A stretch of DNA of 34,245 bases from Thermotogota bacterium ADurb.Bin062 (GTDB taxonomy: Bacteria; Thermotogota; Thermotogae; MWEM01): NCBI GenBank assembly GCA_002071085.1, contig MWEM01000028.1:1-34245 (forward strand). Direction: 5' to 3'. The position numbers and the translations under genes were made by a program. The notes below the pieces were generated by a model that was not told the origin of the DNA, ran no database searches, and was given only the letters and a program-made list of their open reading frames with translations. The first letter of the stretch is position 1. Each line of letters opens with the position of its first letter. This document shows, one piece after another, positions 7,564 through 14,019 of this stretch.

Positions 7564-8715
7564 TCACAGAGTGGTCCAACCGTCCTGATCGTTCCAGATC
7601 ACACGAGAACGCGAGTCGAACGGGTGACCGTCCCAGATGCATAAACTGGACTGTTTTCCTTTCTCGATCGAGCCGAAGTCTTTCTCTATCCCAAGAATCT
7701 GCGCGGGCATAATCGTCAATGCCCGGAACATCCCCGCTTCGTCCGCCCCATAAGCCACGGCCATCCCCGCCTGCAATCTCAGCACTTGAGAGGGAAAGAC
7801 GGGATGATCGCTTATACAAGCGAAGAGCGTACCATCTTCGAGCGCCCCTTTGTAGGTTTTGTACGTCATATCTTTCAGTTCCACTTTGGACCGCGAGCAC
7901 ATGTACGGTCCAAGAATGACGGGGACCCCGGATTTTTTGATCTCTTCGCGCACCTTGAGGTACTCCGTCGCGTGTTCGATGACGATACGGATATCGAACT
8001 CTTCCTTTATCCTCAAGGCGGTGAGCATATCCTCGGCCCGGTGGCAATGAATACGGGCGGGTATGAGTTTTTTCAGCACCTTTTCAGCAATTTCGAGTTT
8101 GAGGTCCGTATCGTGGAAAGGCCTCTCCTCTTTCTGGGCTTTGGCTTTTTTTTCTATGTAATTTTTCCCGTCTTGTAGATACTTCCGGATCACCGCGGCC
8201 GTTCCCATTCTGGTTACGGGCATCTGATTCTTCTCCCCGTAGACCCTTTTAGGGTTTTCACCGGTCGCCATCTTTAGGCCGATATCGCGTTGAACGACCT
8301 TGTCGCCGGTCAGGTTCGAGGGGGTGTAACGAACGATGAAACCGAGCCCGCCCACGGGGTTTGCGCTTCCGGTCAGAACGCAATGGACCAAAACCCCTCC
8401 GAGGGCCGCCTCTTTCAAAGCGGCGTCCGTTGGAACGAAAGCATCCTCCGTCCGGACCTCCGGGGTGACGGGGTTGGTCATCTCGTTGCTGTCGTCGTAC
8501 TCGAACCCATACCCTTCCGCGCTTAATCCGATATGAGAGTGGGCGTCGATGAAGCCCGGAAAGCATAGCCCGCCTCGTCCGTCGATCACCTCGTCTGCGG
8601 ATTGCGAGCAGGTTTTCCCGACTTCCGCGATCTTGCCATCTTCGACGATCAACTCGCCTTTGTAGGGCTTTTGAACGATGCTGTGAATTGTGACGTTCGT
8701 TATCTTTTTCCTCAT
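7564..8715 (-). CDS. COG1228-type amidohydrolase, paralog 1 of 3
   Basis: Cytosolic metal-dependent hydrolase of the imidazolonepropionase-related group, 383 residues. It shows HSH (59-61) on the first strand, GSANPVGGLG (116-125), LKMATGENPKRVYG (147-160), IHCHRAEDM with H223 and H225, EHATE with H248, and SDHP with the catalytic-type D303. The small N- and C-terminal beta sandwich typical of the superfamily is present (EVIDGRGG; SIEKGKQSSLCIWDG). It is the last gene of a three-paralog operon and overlaps the preceding gene in an ATGA. The substrate is unknown; cyclic amides, imides or peptide derivatives are possible for the family. Confidence 0.85.
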   Translation of the reverse strand: MRKKITNVTIHSIVQKPYKGELIVEDGKIAEVGKTCSQSADEVIDGRGGLCFPGFIDAHSHIGLSAEGYGFEYDDSNEMTNPVTPEVRTEDAFVPTDAALKEAALGGVLVHCVLTGSANPVGGLGFIVRYTPSNLTGDKVVQRDIGLKMATGENPKRVYGEKNQMPVTRMGTAAVIRKYLQDGKNYIEKKAKAQKEERPFHDTDLKLEIAEKVLKKLIPARIHCHRAEDMLTALRIKEEFDIRIVIEHATEYLKVREEIKKSGVPVILGPYMCSRSKVELKDMTYKTYKGALEDGTLFACISDHPVFPSQVLRLQAGMAVAYGADEAGMFRALTIMPAQILGIEKDFGSIEKGKQSSLCIWDGHPFDSRSRVIWNDQDGWTTL

Positions 8716-9866
8716 AATACCATCCCCTCTTTTTCTGTGTCGTAGGACAACGTACCGTTCGTCCAGACGTACAAAACGCGATGGGTGGGGTCTAGCAATT
8801 CGCGATCCAGCAGGATCATGTCGGCGTCCTTACCCACCTCTATACTTCCGATTCTATGATCTAACCCCAAGTTCCTGGCGGGGTTGATCGTGATGGACCT
8901 GAGAGCGAGGTCTTCGCTGAGGCCGTAATGAACGGCCATAGAAGCCTCGATCGGCAGGTTCCAAATGGGTATGACCGGGTGATCGGTGATCAGCGACAAA
9001 TCCTTCACACCCGCTTTTTCGAGGATAGCCGGGGTTCGAAGGCTTCGATTGTTCACCTCGATCTTGTATTTGGCCGTGAACATCGGACCGATCGCCACCG
9101 GTATTTGGCGTTGCGCGATGATCTCCGGGATCAAATGCGATTCCGTCGCGTGCTCCAAATGGATTTTGAATTGGAACTCATCGGCTATCCGGATGATCGT
9201 TTGGATATCGTCGGCCCGGTGCGCGTGAACGTGGGCCGTCAGCTCGCCTTTAAGAACCCGAAGCAGTATTTCAAAACGCCGATTGTATTCCTTGTCCGCC
9301 TTTTTCTCGTAGTTAAGCGCATCCTGGAAGGCTTTTCGGATTAAGGCCGCCGTCGCCATACGAGTCTGTATGGTCTTGGAGGTTTTAGAGTGGACGCTTT
9401 TGGGGTTCTCCCCGAAAGCCATCTTCAATCCCGATTCTTTGATTAGAATGCGTTCTTCAAAACGGAGGGACGGGTCGTTCTTCAGGGCGACACCGATGCC
9501 GGTGATGGGGCTCCCGCTCCCGGGGAAGATGTTCAGGGTCGTGATGCCGTTGGCCAAAGCCATTTTGAACCCGAAATCGTATATTTTTATCCCATCGAGG
9601 GCGTGCATCTCCGGCGTGATCGGTTCGGACCATTCGTTGGTATCCTGATCGGCCGTTTGATTGGTTTTTTCTCCGTGGGTCCCGATGTGGCAGTGCTCTT
9701 CGACGATTCCGGGGAAGAGGTGAAGGCCTCCCCCGTCGAATATTTTCGTACCCTTTCTTTCGGCAGGGTTGATTTGGGCGATCTTGCCCTTGTCGATCAG
9801 TATCGAACCGCGAAAGGTCTCCGAGGTTACGGGATGTATGATCGCGTTTTTAAGAATCCATTTCAT
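8712..9866 (-). CDS. COG1228-type amidohydrolase, paralog 2 of 3
   Basis: A 384-residue paralog of both neighbours. Metal and catalytic positions are complete: HCH (58-60), VHAHRADD with H214 and H216, LEHATE with H239, and TDHP with D295. It also has GSGSPITGIG (116-125) and LKMAFGENPKSVH (147-159). The start at 9866 is chosen because GGAGGGGAAG lies directly upstream and the protein then matches the paralogs in length; the frame stays open to 9941, but that would add a non-homologous tail overlapping the upstream gene further. It overlaps the end of paralog 3 by 17 nt and the start of paralog 1 by 4 nt. The substrate is unknown. Confidence 0.85.
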   Translation of the reverse strand: MKWILKNAIIHPVTSETFRGSILIDKGKIAQINPAERKGTKIFDGGGLHLFPGIVEEHCHIGTHGEKTNQTADQDTNEWSEPITPEMHALDGIKIYDFGFKMALANGITTLNIFPGSGSPITGIGVALKNDPSLRFEERILIKESGLKMAFGENPKSVHSKTSKTIQTRMATAALIRKAFQDALNYEKKADKEYNRRFEILLRVLKGELTAHVHAHRADDIQTIIRIADEFQFKIHLEHATESHLIPEIIAQRQIPVAIGPMFTAKYKIEVNNRSLRTPAILEKAGVKDLSLITDHPVIPIWNLPIEASMAVHYGLSEDLALRSITINPARNLGLDHRIGSIEVGKDADMILLDRELLDPTHRVLYVWTNGTLSYDTEKEGMVL

Positions 9867-10998
9867 AGTCTTCCCCTCCACAGGCCTTTCCATAGATGTA
9901 GGTCGAACGCACGTGACTGCGGTAGTCGAAAATATCCCCATCCAAGACGATGAAATCAGCGTCTTTGCCCACGTCCAAGGAGCCGGTTTGTTTTTCGATG
10001 CCCAACGTCTTCGCAGGGTTTTCCGTGAAGAGATCGAGGATATCGGCGCGATTCAGCCGGTATCGGTCGATGAGAAACATCTGAAGCCTGACGAGGTTCA
10101 ACGGGATGACCGGCGCGTCGGACATCACAGACACCAGAAGACCGGCCTCGAGGAGAACTTTTACGGAGGCGCAGGTCACGTCATAGGATTGGAAGGATTT
10201 GCCCGCGACATTCAAGGGGCCCAGTATCACCGGCACTCTCAGCGTTTTTGCGTACTCGGGGTTCGTGTGCAAAGCCGAGGCGTGGTCAAGCACGTAGTCG
10301 ATCTCGTATTCTCTCGTGATGCGGTCGATGGTTTCGATGTCTTCTAAGTTCGCCACGTGGATGCGTGCGATCGCCTCTTTTTTCAAGAGGTTCGCCAAGA
10401 CTTCCATCTCGTACGTGTTAACCCTTTCGGGGTTGGCCATATAATTCTTTGCGGCGTTCAGTTTTTCCCGTAAAACGGCGCCTACAGCCAAACGCGTAGA
10501 AGGGTACTTTTCCTTTTTCGACCAGGTCCAGGTGATATTGCGACCGAAGGCCATCTTGACGATCTTTTTTGCGGAACTCACGACCATAGTATCCACGGAT
10601 TTTCCTGCGGTTTTGATCACCACGCCTTCTCCGCCGATCACGTTCGCAGAGCCGGGCATGACACAAACGGTCGTCACTCCATAATTACAAGCGTTTCGTA
10701 TACCTGGGTCCAGCGGGTTGATGCCGTCTATTGCGCGTACGCCCGCGGTGGCCGGGCTGGTGGTCTCGTTCACATCGTCTCCGGCGAAATTTCCCGTAGT
10801 TTCCTCCAATAGTCCAACGTGCGTGTGCGGATCGATTAACCCGGGATAGACGTAGTGTCCTGACAGGTTGAGAACCTCATCCTGAGGTCCCGGTAGAAGA
10901 GAAGGAGAAAAAGCCGCTATTTTACCTTCTCCCACAGAGAAATCTAGCCGTTTCAAGTCGCGGTCTTTCCAAATCTGCGCACCTTTTACAATCAGCAA
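9850..10998 (-). CDS. COG1228-type amidohydrolase, paralog 3 of 3 (divergent active site)
   Basis: A 382-residue paralog and first gene of the operon. HTH (58-60), H214, H239 in DHAS and D294 are kept, but two positions conserved in both sisters differ: the second His of HCHRA/HAHRA is Ala216 (IHVANLED), and the His after the catalytic Asp is Ala (SDAP against SDHP). GENPK is also replaced by GRNIT. It may therefore have a changed substrate or a regulatory role rather than being a simple copy. TTG at 10998 is the start, with AAAGGGGTGAT upstream; an extended -10 lies at 11030-11022. Confidence 0.83.
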   Translation of the reverse strand: MLIVKGAQIWKDRDLKRLDFSVGEGKIAAFSPSLLPGPQDEVLNLSGHYVYPGLIDPHTHVGLLEETTGNFAGDDVNETTSPATAGVRAIDGINPLDPGIRNACNYGVTTVCVMPGSANVIGGEGVVIKTAGKSVDTMVVSSAKKIVKMAFGRNITWTWSKKEKYPSTRLAVGAVLREKLNAAKNYMANPERVNTYEMEVLANLLKKEAIARIHVANLEDIETIDRITREYEIDYVLDHASALHTNPEYAKTLRVPVILGPLNVAGKSFQSYDVTCASVKVLLEAGLLVSVMSDAPVIPLNLVRLQMFLIDRYRLNRADILDLFTENPAKTLGIEKQTGSLDVGKDADFIVLDGDIFDYRSHVRSTYIYGKACGGEDYEMDS

Positions 10999-11021
10999 TA
11001 TCTATCACCCCTTTCGGAACA

Positions 11022-11030
11022 ATTTTACCA
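11022..11030 (-). promoter_or_regulatory. Extended -10 for the amidohydrolase operon
   Basis: TGGTAAAAT on the minus strand, 24 bp before the TTG start at 10998. There is no clear -35. The leader would be very short (about 15 nt). Confidence 0.45.
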
Positions 11031-11128
11031 CAAACCTCCTCAAAGAATGATTCGACGGCGTGGGTATATTATCGAGGTGCAACAAAAAGTAGAAAGAGGA
11101 GAAGATCCGCCTTTTGCTCTTTTTACAC

Positions 11129-11199
11129 CGCGATGCCCGTATAAAGTAATCTTGGGGTAACTAGCAGGCTGACTGCGGAAGCCCACGAAGTCTCGCGAT
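11129..11199. repeat. Composite repeat segment shared with the terminal array
   Basis: This stretch, from CGCGATGCCCGT to AAGTCTCGCGAT, is a close copy of 33779-33849 in the array at the right end. It indicates that one non-coding composite element has been copied within the chromosome. Confidence 0.7.
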
Positions 11200-11208
11200 C
11201 CGCCCTGG

Positions 11209-11239
11209 GACGCTTGGGAACGCCGGACTTTAGTCCGGC
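11209..11239 (-). repeat. REP-like palindrome with GTTCCCA flank, reverse copy
   Basis: GCCGGACTTTAGTCCGGC (11222-11239), with the conserved flank in reverse (TTGGGAACG) to its left. It is a member of the 18-bp palindrome family found at eight other places in this window. Confidence 0.7.
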
Positions 11240-11277
11240 ATGTCTTTTCTTCTTCAGGGAGAGCCTTGTCCCTTGCC

Positions 11278-11379
11278 AGTTTTTCCTCTGTGCCCTCTGT
11301 GCGAACCCTGTTTTTCAAGACACGTACAAAAGCCTATCGCGCCGTCGCGAAAAGAAGAAGCGCTTACGCCGCGATGACC
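11278..11379. repeat. CTCTGTG-rich repeat followed by ATCGCG hairpin repeat
   Basis: A CTCTGTGCCCTCTGTGCGAA stretch and a T-run (about 11280-11312) precede a copy of the ATCGCG...CGCGAT element (11335-11379). The same order of modules occurs twice in the terminal array. Non-coding. Confidence 0.65.
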
Positions 11380-11389
11380 GAACGGGGTA

Positions 11390-11487
11390 ATCGCGGGGTA
11401 ACCGAAGGGACCCCGCGATCCCCCCTTGTTTTCTTTCCACCGCGAAGACTTCCCAAAAACCTCAAACACGCCAACTTAAAAATTGGC
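11390..11487. repeat. ATCGCGGGGT hairpin plus degenerate REP-like palindrome
   Basis: A perfect 10-bp inverted repeat (11390-11399 against 11410-11419, 10-nt loop) followed 50 bp later by GCCAACTTAAAAATTGGC (11470-11487) and the conserved GTTCCCA. The whole 10999-11514 gap holds only the promoter and these repeats. Confidence 0.65.
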
Positions 11488-11514
11488 GTTCCCAAGGGAG
11501 TTCCCAGAGGGCGG

Positions 11515-12372
11515 CTAGAATTCCAGTGGCCCGAACCCTTGGCCATAGACGGACCGGACGGACGCGACGGAGATGAAGGCTTCCTGATCGGTCTCTTTCA
11601 CAATGGTAAGGACCTCCGGGACTTCCTTTCTCGTTACCAGGATCATCAAAGCGCAGCGCTTCTCTTTCGTGTACCAGCCTATGCCATCGAAGACCGTTAC
11701 CCCGCGATGCATCCGCATCGTAATATTATCCGCAATCTGCTGGTAATGGTCCGAAAACACGAAGATCTGCGCCGACATCTTCGTCCCTTCTAAAAACTGA
11801 TCGAGCGAGAAGGAGGAAACGCTCATCGCGACGATCCCGAAGATGATCATCTCCCAAGAACGAAAGAGCAGATAGGAAGATGTGATGATCATGAGGTTGA
11901 TGTAGAGGGTGATCTTTCCCGGGCTGGAGTGAAACCGCTTGCTCAAAATCAAGGCGATGATATCCGTGCCGCCTGTACTGCCCCCTTGCCAGAAGACGAG
12001 GCCTAAACCGAACCCGCCGATAAAACCGCCCAGAATGGTGGACATAAAGGCGTCGGACAAGATGGGATTCGTCGTAAGGGGTTGGAGAACCGACATCATC
12101 AAGGAGAAACCGAGAATGCCGACGATGGACTTGACTCCGAAGTGCGCCCCTACGGATTTGACCGCCCAGAGGATCAGAAATATGTTCACGATGAGATAGA
12201 ATAGGCCGATCGGGAAACCGGTGACGACGTTGACCATGATCCCTATCCCGTTCACACCGCCTCCGACGATCTTATGAGGTAGGAGAAAGCCGGTCCACCC
12301 GAAGGCGTTGAGCGTTATTCCTAGAAACATAATCATATAATTCCTGGTTTTTTTAAGTACCGTTCCTTTCAT
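11515..12372 (-). CDS. YitT-family membrane protein (DUF161/DUF2179)
   Basis: A 285-residue protein with about five to six N-terminal membrane helices, including the family-typical FLLPHKIVGGGVNGIG and GGSTGGTDIIA segments, and a C-terminal cytosolic DUF2179-type domain (about 195-275, with GVTVFDGIGWYT). The molecular function of YitT proteins is not established; they are common in Gram-positive and related bacteria. ATG at 12372 is favoured because GGGGG lies 8 nt upstream; the in-frame ATG at 12387 lacks a ribosome site. It is preceded by a structured leader of about 110 nt and stands alone between repeat-rich gaps. Confidence 0.88.
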   Translation of the reverse strand: MKGTVLKKTRNYMIMFLGITLNAFGWTGFLLPHKIVGGGVNGIGIMVNVVTGFPIGLFYLIVNIFLILWAVKSVGAHFGVKSIVGILGFSLMMSVLQPLTTNPILSDAFMSTILGGFIGGFGLGLVFWQGGSTGGTDIIALILSKRFHSSPGKITLYINLMIITSSYLLFRSWEMIIFGIVAMSVSSFSLDQFLEGTKMSAQIFVFSDHYQQIADNITMRMHRGVTVFDGIGWYTKEKRCALMILVTRKEVPEVLTIVKETDQEAFISVASVRSVYGQGFGPLEF

Positions 12373-12481
12373 TTCGTTCGCCCCCATTGAAAGATACGAT
12401 GATCCGCTCTCATCGCTTAGCGACTTCGGCGGTGTCTTCGGCCCACGTCCGAGTCACCGGAGTACGCTCCGGTTTTTTTCC
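12373..12481. ncRNA. Structured leader of yitT-like gene or small antisense RNA
   Basis: Three consecutive foldable segments fill the interval: CGATGA/TCATCG around 12397-12415, GACTTCGG...CCGAGTC at about 12421-12455, and ACCGGAG-TACG-CTCCGGT at 12456-12473. On the minus strand this is the 5' leader of the YitT-like gene, starting from the TGTTACAAT promoter. On the plus strand the last hairpin has a UACG tetraloop and is followed by seven T's, a textbook intrinsic terminator, although no plus-strand gene lies upstream. It does not match a riboswitch class I recognise. Confidence 0.4.
12456..12479 (+). terminator. Intrinsic terminator, plus strand
   Basis: A 7-bp GC-rich stem (ACCGGAG/CTCCGGT) closed by a TACG (UNCG-type) tetraloop and followed by a T-run to 12479. 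The only plus-strand sequence upstream is antisense to the YitT-like gene, so it may terminate antisense transcription or a small RNA. Confidence 0.6.
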
Positions 12482-12487
12482 GGCTCG

Positions 12488-12496
12488 ATTGTAACA
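12488..12496 (-). promoter_or_regulatory. Extended -10 for the YitT-like gene
   Basis: TGTTACAAT read on the minus strand. It predicts a start near 12481 and a leader of about 110 nt. There is no strong -35. Confidence 0.4.
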
Positions 12497-12532
12497 CTAA
12501 ACGAGGGAAAGAGTATCACTCATCCCGCGCGT

Positions 12533-12577
12533 GCACGTAACTTGTGGCTTAAATAATGATTTCATAACAAGTTGTGC
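12533..12577. repeat. Imperfect inverted repeat GCAC..AACTTGT/ACAAGTT..GTGC
   Basis: Arms GCAC-gt-AACTTGT and ACAAGTT-GTGC enclose a 21-nt AT-rich centre. It appears once only, upstream of the YitT-like promoter, and could be a regulator site or a remnant element. Confidence 0.4.
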
Positions 12578-12587
12578 GATCGTCTTT

Positions 12588-12727
12588 GCCGAACTAAAGT
12601 TCGGCGTTCCCAGAGGGATGCATCTACCTTTTCATCTATCTCGTTTTTCTCTGTGTTCGCCGTGAGCTCTGTGTGAACCCCTTCTTTTCTTTCTAAACCA
12701 TGCCGAACTAAAGTTCGGCGTTCCCAA
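12588..12727. repeat. Two REP-like palindromes flanking a CTCTGTG-rich stretch
   Basis: GCCGAACTAAAGTTCGGC occurs at 12588-12605 and again, identically, at 12702-12719, both followed by GTTCCCA. Between them (about 12645-12683) lies a CTCTGTG-rich segment related to those at 11280 and 33680. These are the most perfect palindromes of the family. Confidence 0.75.
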
Positions 12728-12782
12728 GGGCCGTCCCCAAAGTGCGCTCACAAAGTGACCCAAGCGCTTCCGGAAGGTCGGA

Positions 12783-12811
12783 TTAACGGATCGTGGAATT
12801 TGGCGTATAAT
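12783..12811 (+). promoter_or_regulatory. Promoter of the secreted hydrolase gene
   Basis: TTAACG (12783-12788), 17 bp, TATAAT (12806-12811), 31 bp before the ATG at 12843. Confidence 0.6.
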
Positions 12812-12842
12812 ACAGTGCAAAATCATCGGAACAGGTGATCGT

Positions 12843-13748
12843 ATGAAACGCTTATCTTTGTGGTTGTTGTGGGTATCCTTGGCGCTGACAGTCTCATACG
12901 CCAACACCGCGAGCGCGGCGATTTTTACTTCGCTGGAGCGGGAGGTCTCGTTCTGTGTCCGCGGGCAAACGGTTCGGGGGGTGCTCACGGTGCCGGCGGA
13001 AAAAGACGCCTCCTCACCGGCGATCCTCCTTTTACACGGTTTCTTGGGTCATCAAAACGATCTGCGGGTCTACGGGACGACAGACGGGCTCTATCCGATT
13101 GTCGCGAGATGCTTCGCGCAAGCGGGCCTGGTGACCTTGCGCTTCGATTTTCGCGGTTCGGGAGAGAGCGATGGGAACTGGGAAGAGACGACCTTTTCGA
13201 GACAAATTCTCGACGCTCAAGCGGCCGTCGATTTTTTGATCGAATTAGGGAACGTAAACCCGGAGAAGATTGGGGCGATAGGCTTGAGCCAGGGAGGGCT
13301 GGTGGCGGCTTGCTTGGGTGCCCGCGATGACCGAATCGGAAGCATCGCGCTGTGGTCGCCGGTGGCCATCCCGATTCACACCTACGGACACCTACTCGGA
13401 TTTCAAACCTTGGAGAAGGCGCTCCTCGTCGATGAAACCTTGACGTCTCCGATCTCTTGGGGCGGGACGACCCGGTTGAACAGCGCCTTTTTTAGAGAGA
13501 TGTTCGAGATAGACCCGCTCGCGGAGATCGCATCCTATCAAAACCCGTTGCTCGTGGCCGTTGGAATAGAGGACCCGATCGTTTACCCCCAACCCGAAAG
13601 CGGCGAGCTCTTCCTGACCTATCACCCTGGAGAGGAAGCCCTCTTGGTGTTTTCCTGCGACCATATCTTCAACCTGTTCTCCGAACGGGCGATCTTGGAC
13701 GCGCTGATAGACGAAACCTTGCTGTGGTTTCTGCGAACCCTAGAGTAG
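12843..13748 (+). CDS. Secreted alpha/beta hydrolase
   Basis: A 301-residue serine hydrolase with an N-terminal signal peptide (positive MKR, hydrophobic core to about residue 20, ASA cleavage site near 25), so it is probably exported. The alpha/beta-hydrolase fold is shown by LLLHGFLG (62-69, oxyanion region), RFDFRGSGES (100-109), the nucleophile elbow GLSQGG with S149, and a plausible triad D244 (GIEDP) and H274 (CDHIF). It resembles the peptidase S9/feruloyl-esterase-like group. The substrate is unknown; esters or acyl groups are likely. ATG at 12843 has CAGGTGATC upstream. It is a single-gene transcript with its own promoter. Confidence 0.87.
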   Translation: MKRLSLWLLWVSLALTVSYANTASAAIFTSLEREVSFCVRGQTVRGVLTVPAEKDASSPAILLLHGFLGHQNDLRVYGTTDGLYPIVARCFAQAGLVTLRFDFRGSGESDGNWEETTFSRQILDAQAAVDFLIELGNVNPEKIGAIGLSQGGLVAACLGARDDRIGSIALWSPVAIPIHTYGHLLGFQTLEKALLVDETLTSPISWGGTTRLNSAFFREMFEIDPLAEIASYQNPLLVAVGIEDPIVYPQPESGELFLTYHPGEEALLVFSCDHIFNLFSERAILDALIDETLLWFLRTLE

Positions 13749-14019
13749 CTTACGGTTACCGAGCCCACCACATCCCGGAGGGGCGGAAACGGTTCGGTTT
13801 AGCGCCTTGGGCGGGTCCTCGGATACGAAGCCCCGATCTTCGGTCTTCTGGAAAATTAGTATAAAAAATCGATAGTTCAAATTTTGAAATAAATCTTCGC
13901 TTTTCTACGTCGTAGGAAGAAACGGATTGGCACCGTTTTTCCTCGGCGAGCACGAACGAAACAATAAAATTTGCCAACGCAAAGGCTATATTTTTGGCCG
14001 AAGAGAGAGGAGCGCCACT

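Noticed and set aside
7069..7644. Plus-strand 191-codon open frame
   Set aside because: It lies antisense across the HU gene and the end of amidohydrolase 1; composition and lack of motifs mark it as a shadow.
12372..12481. Lysine riboswitch (contains a CGCCGAAG stretch on the minus strand)
   Set aside because: The other conserved lysine-riboswitch segments are absent and the region is too short for that fold.
12399..12497. Short plus-strand leader peptide ending after the terminator
   Set aside because: The reading frame runs through the terminator T-run and has no ribosome site or regulatory codon run.
12632..12988. Minus-strand 118-codon open frame
   Set aside because: Half is antisense to the hydrolase signal peptide and half is repeat-derived; it would also cover the hydrolase promoter.
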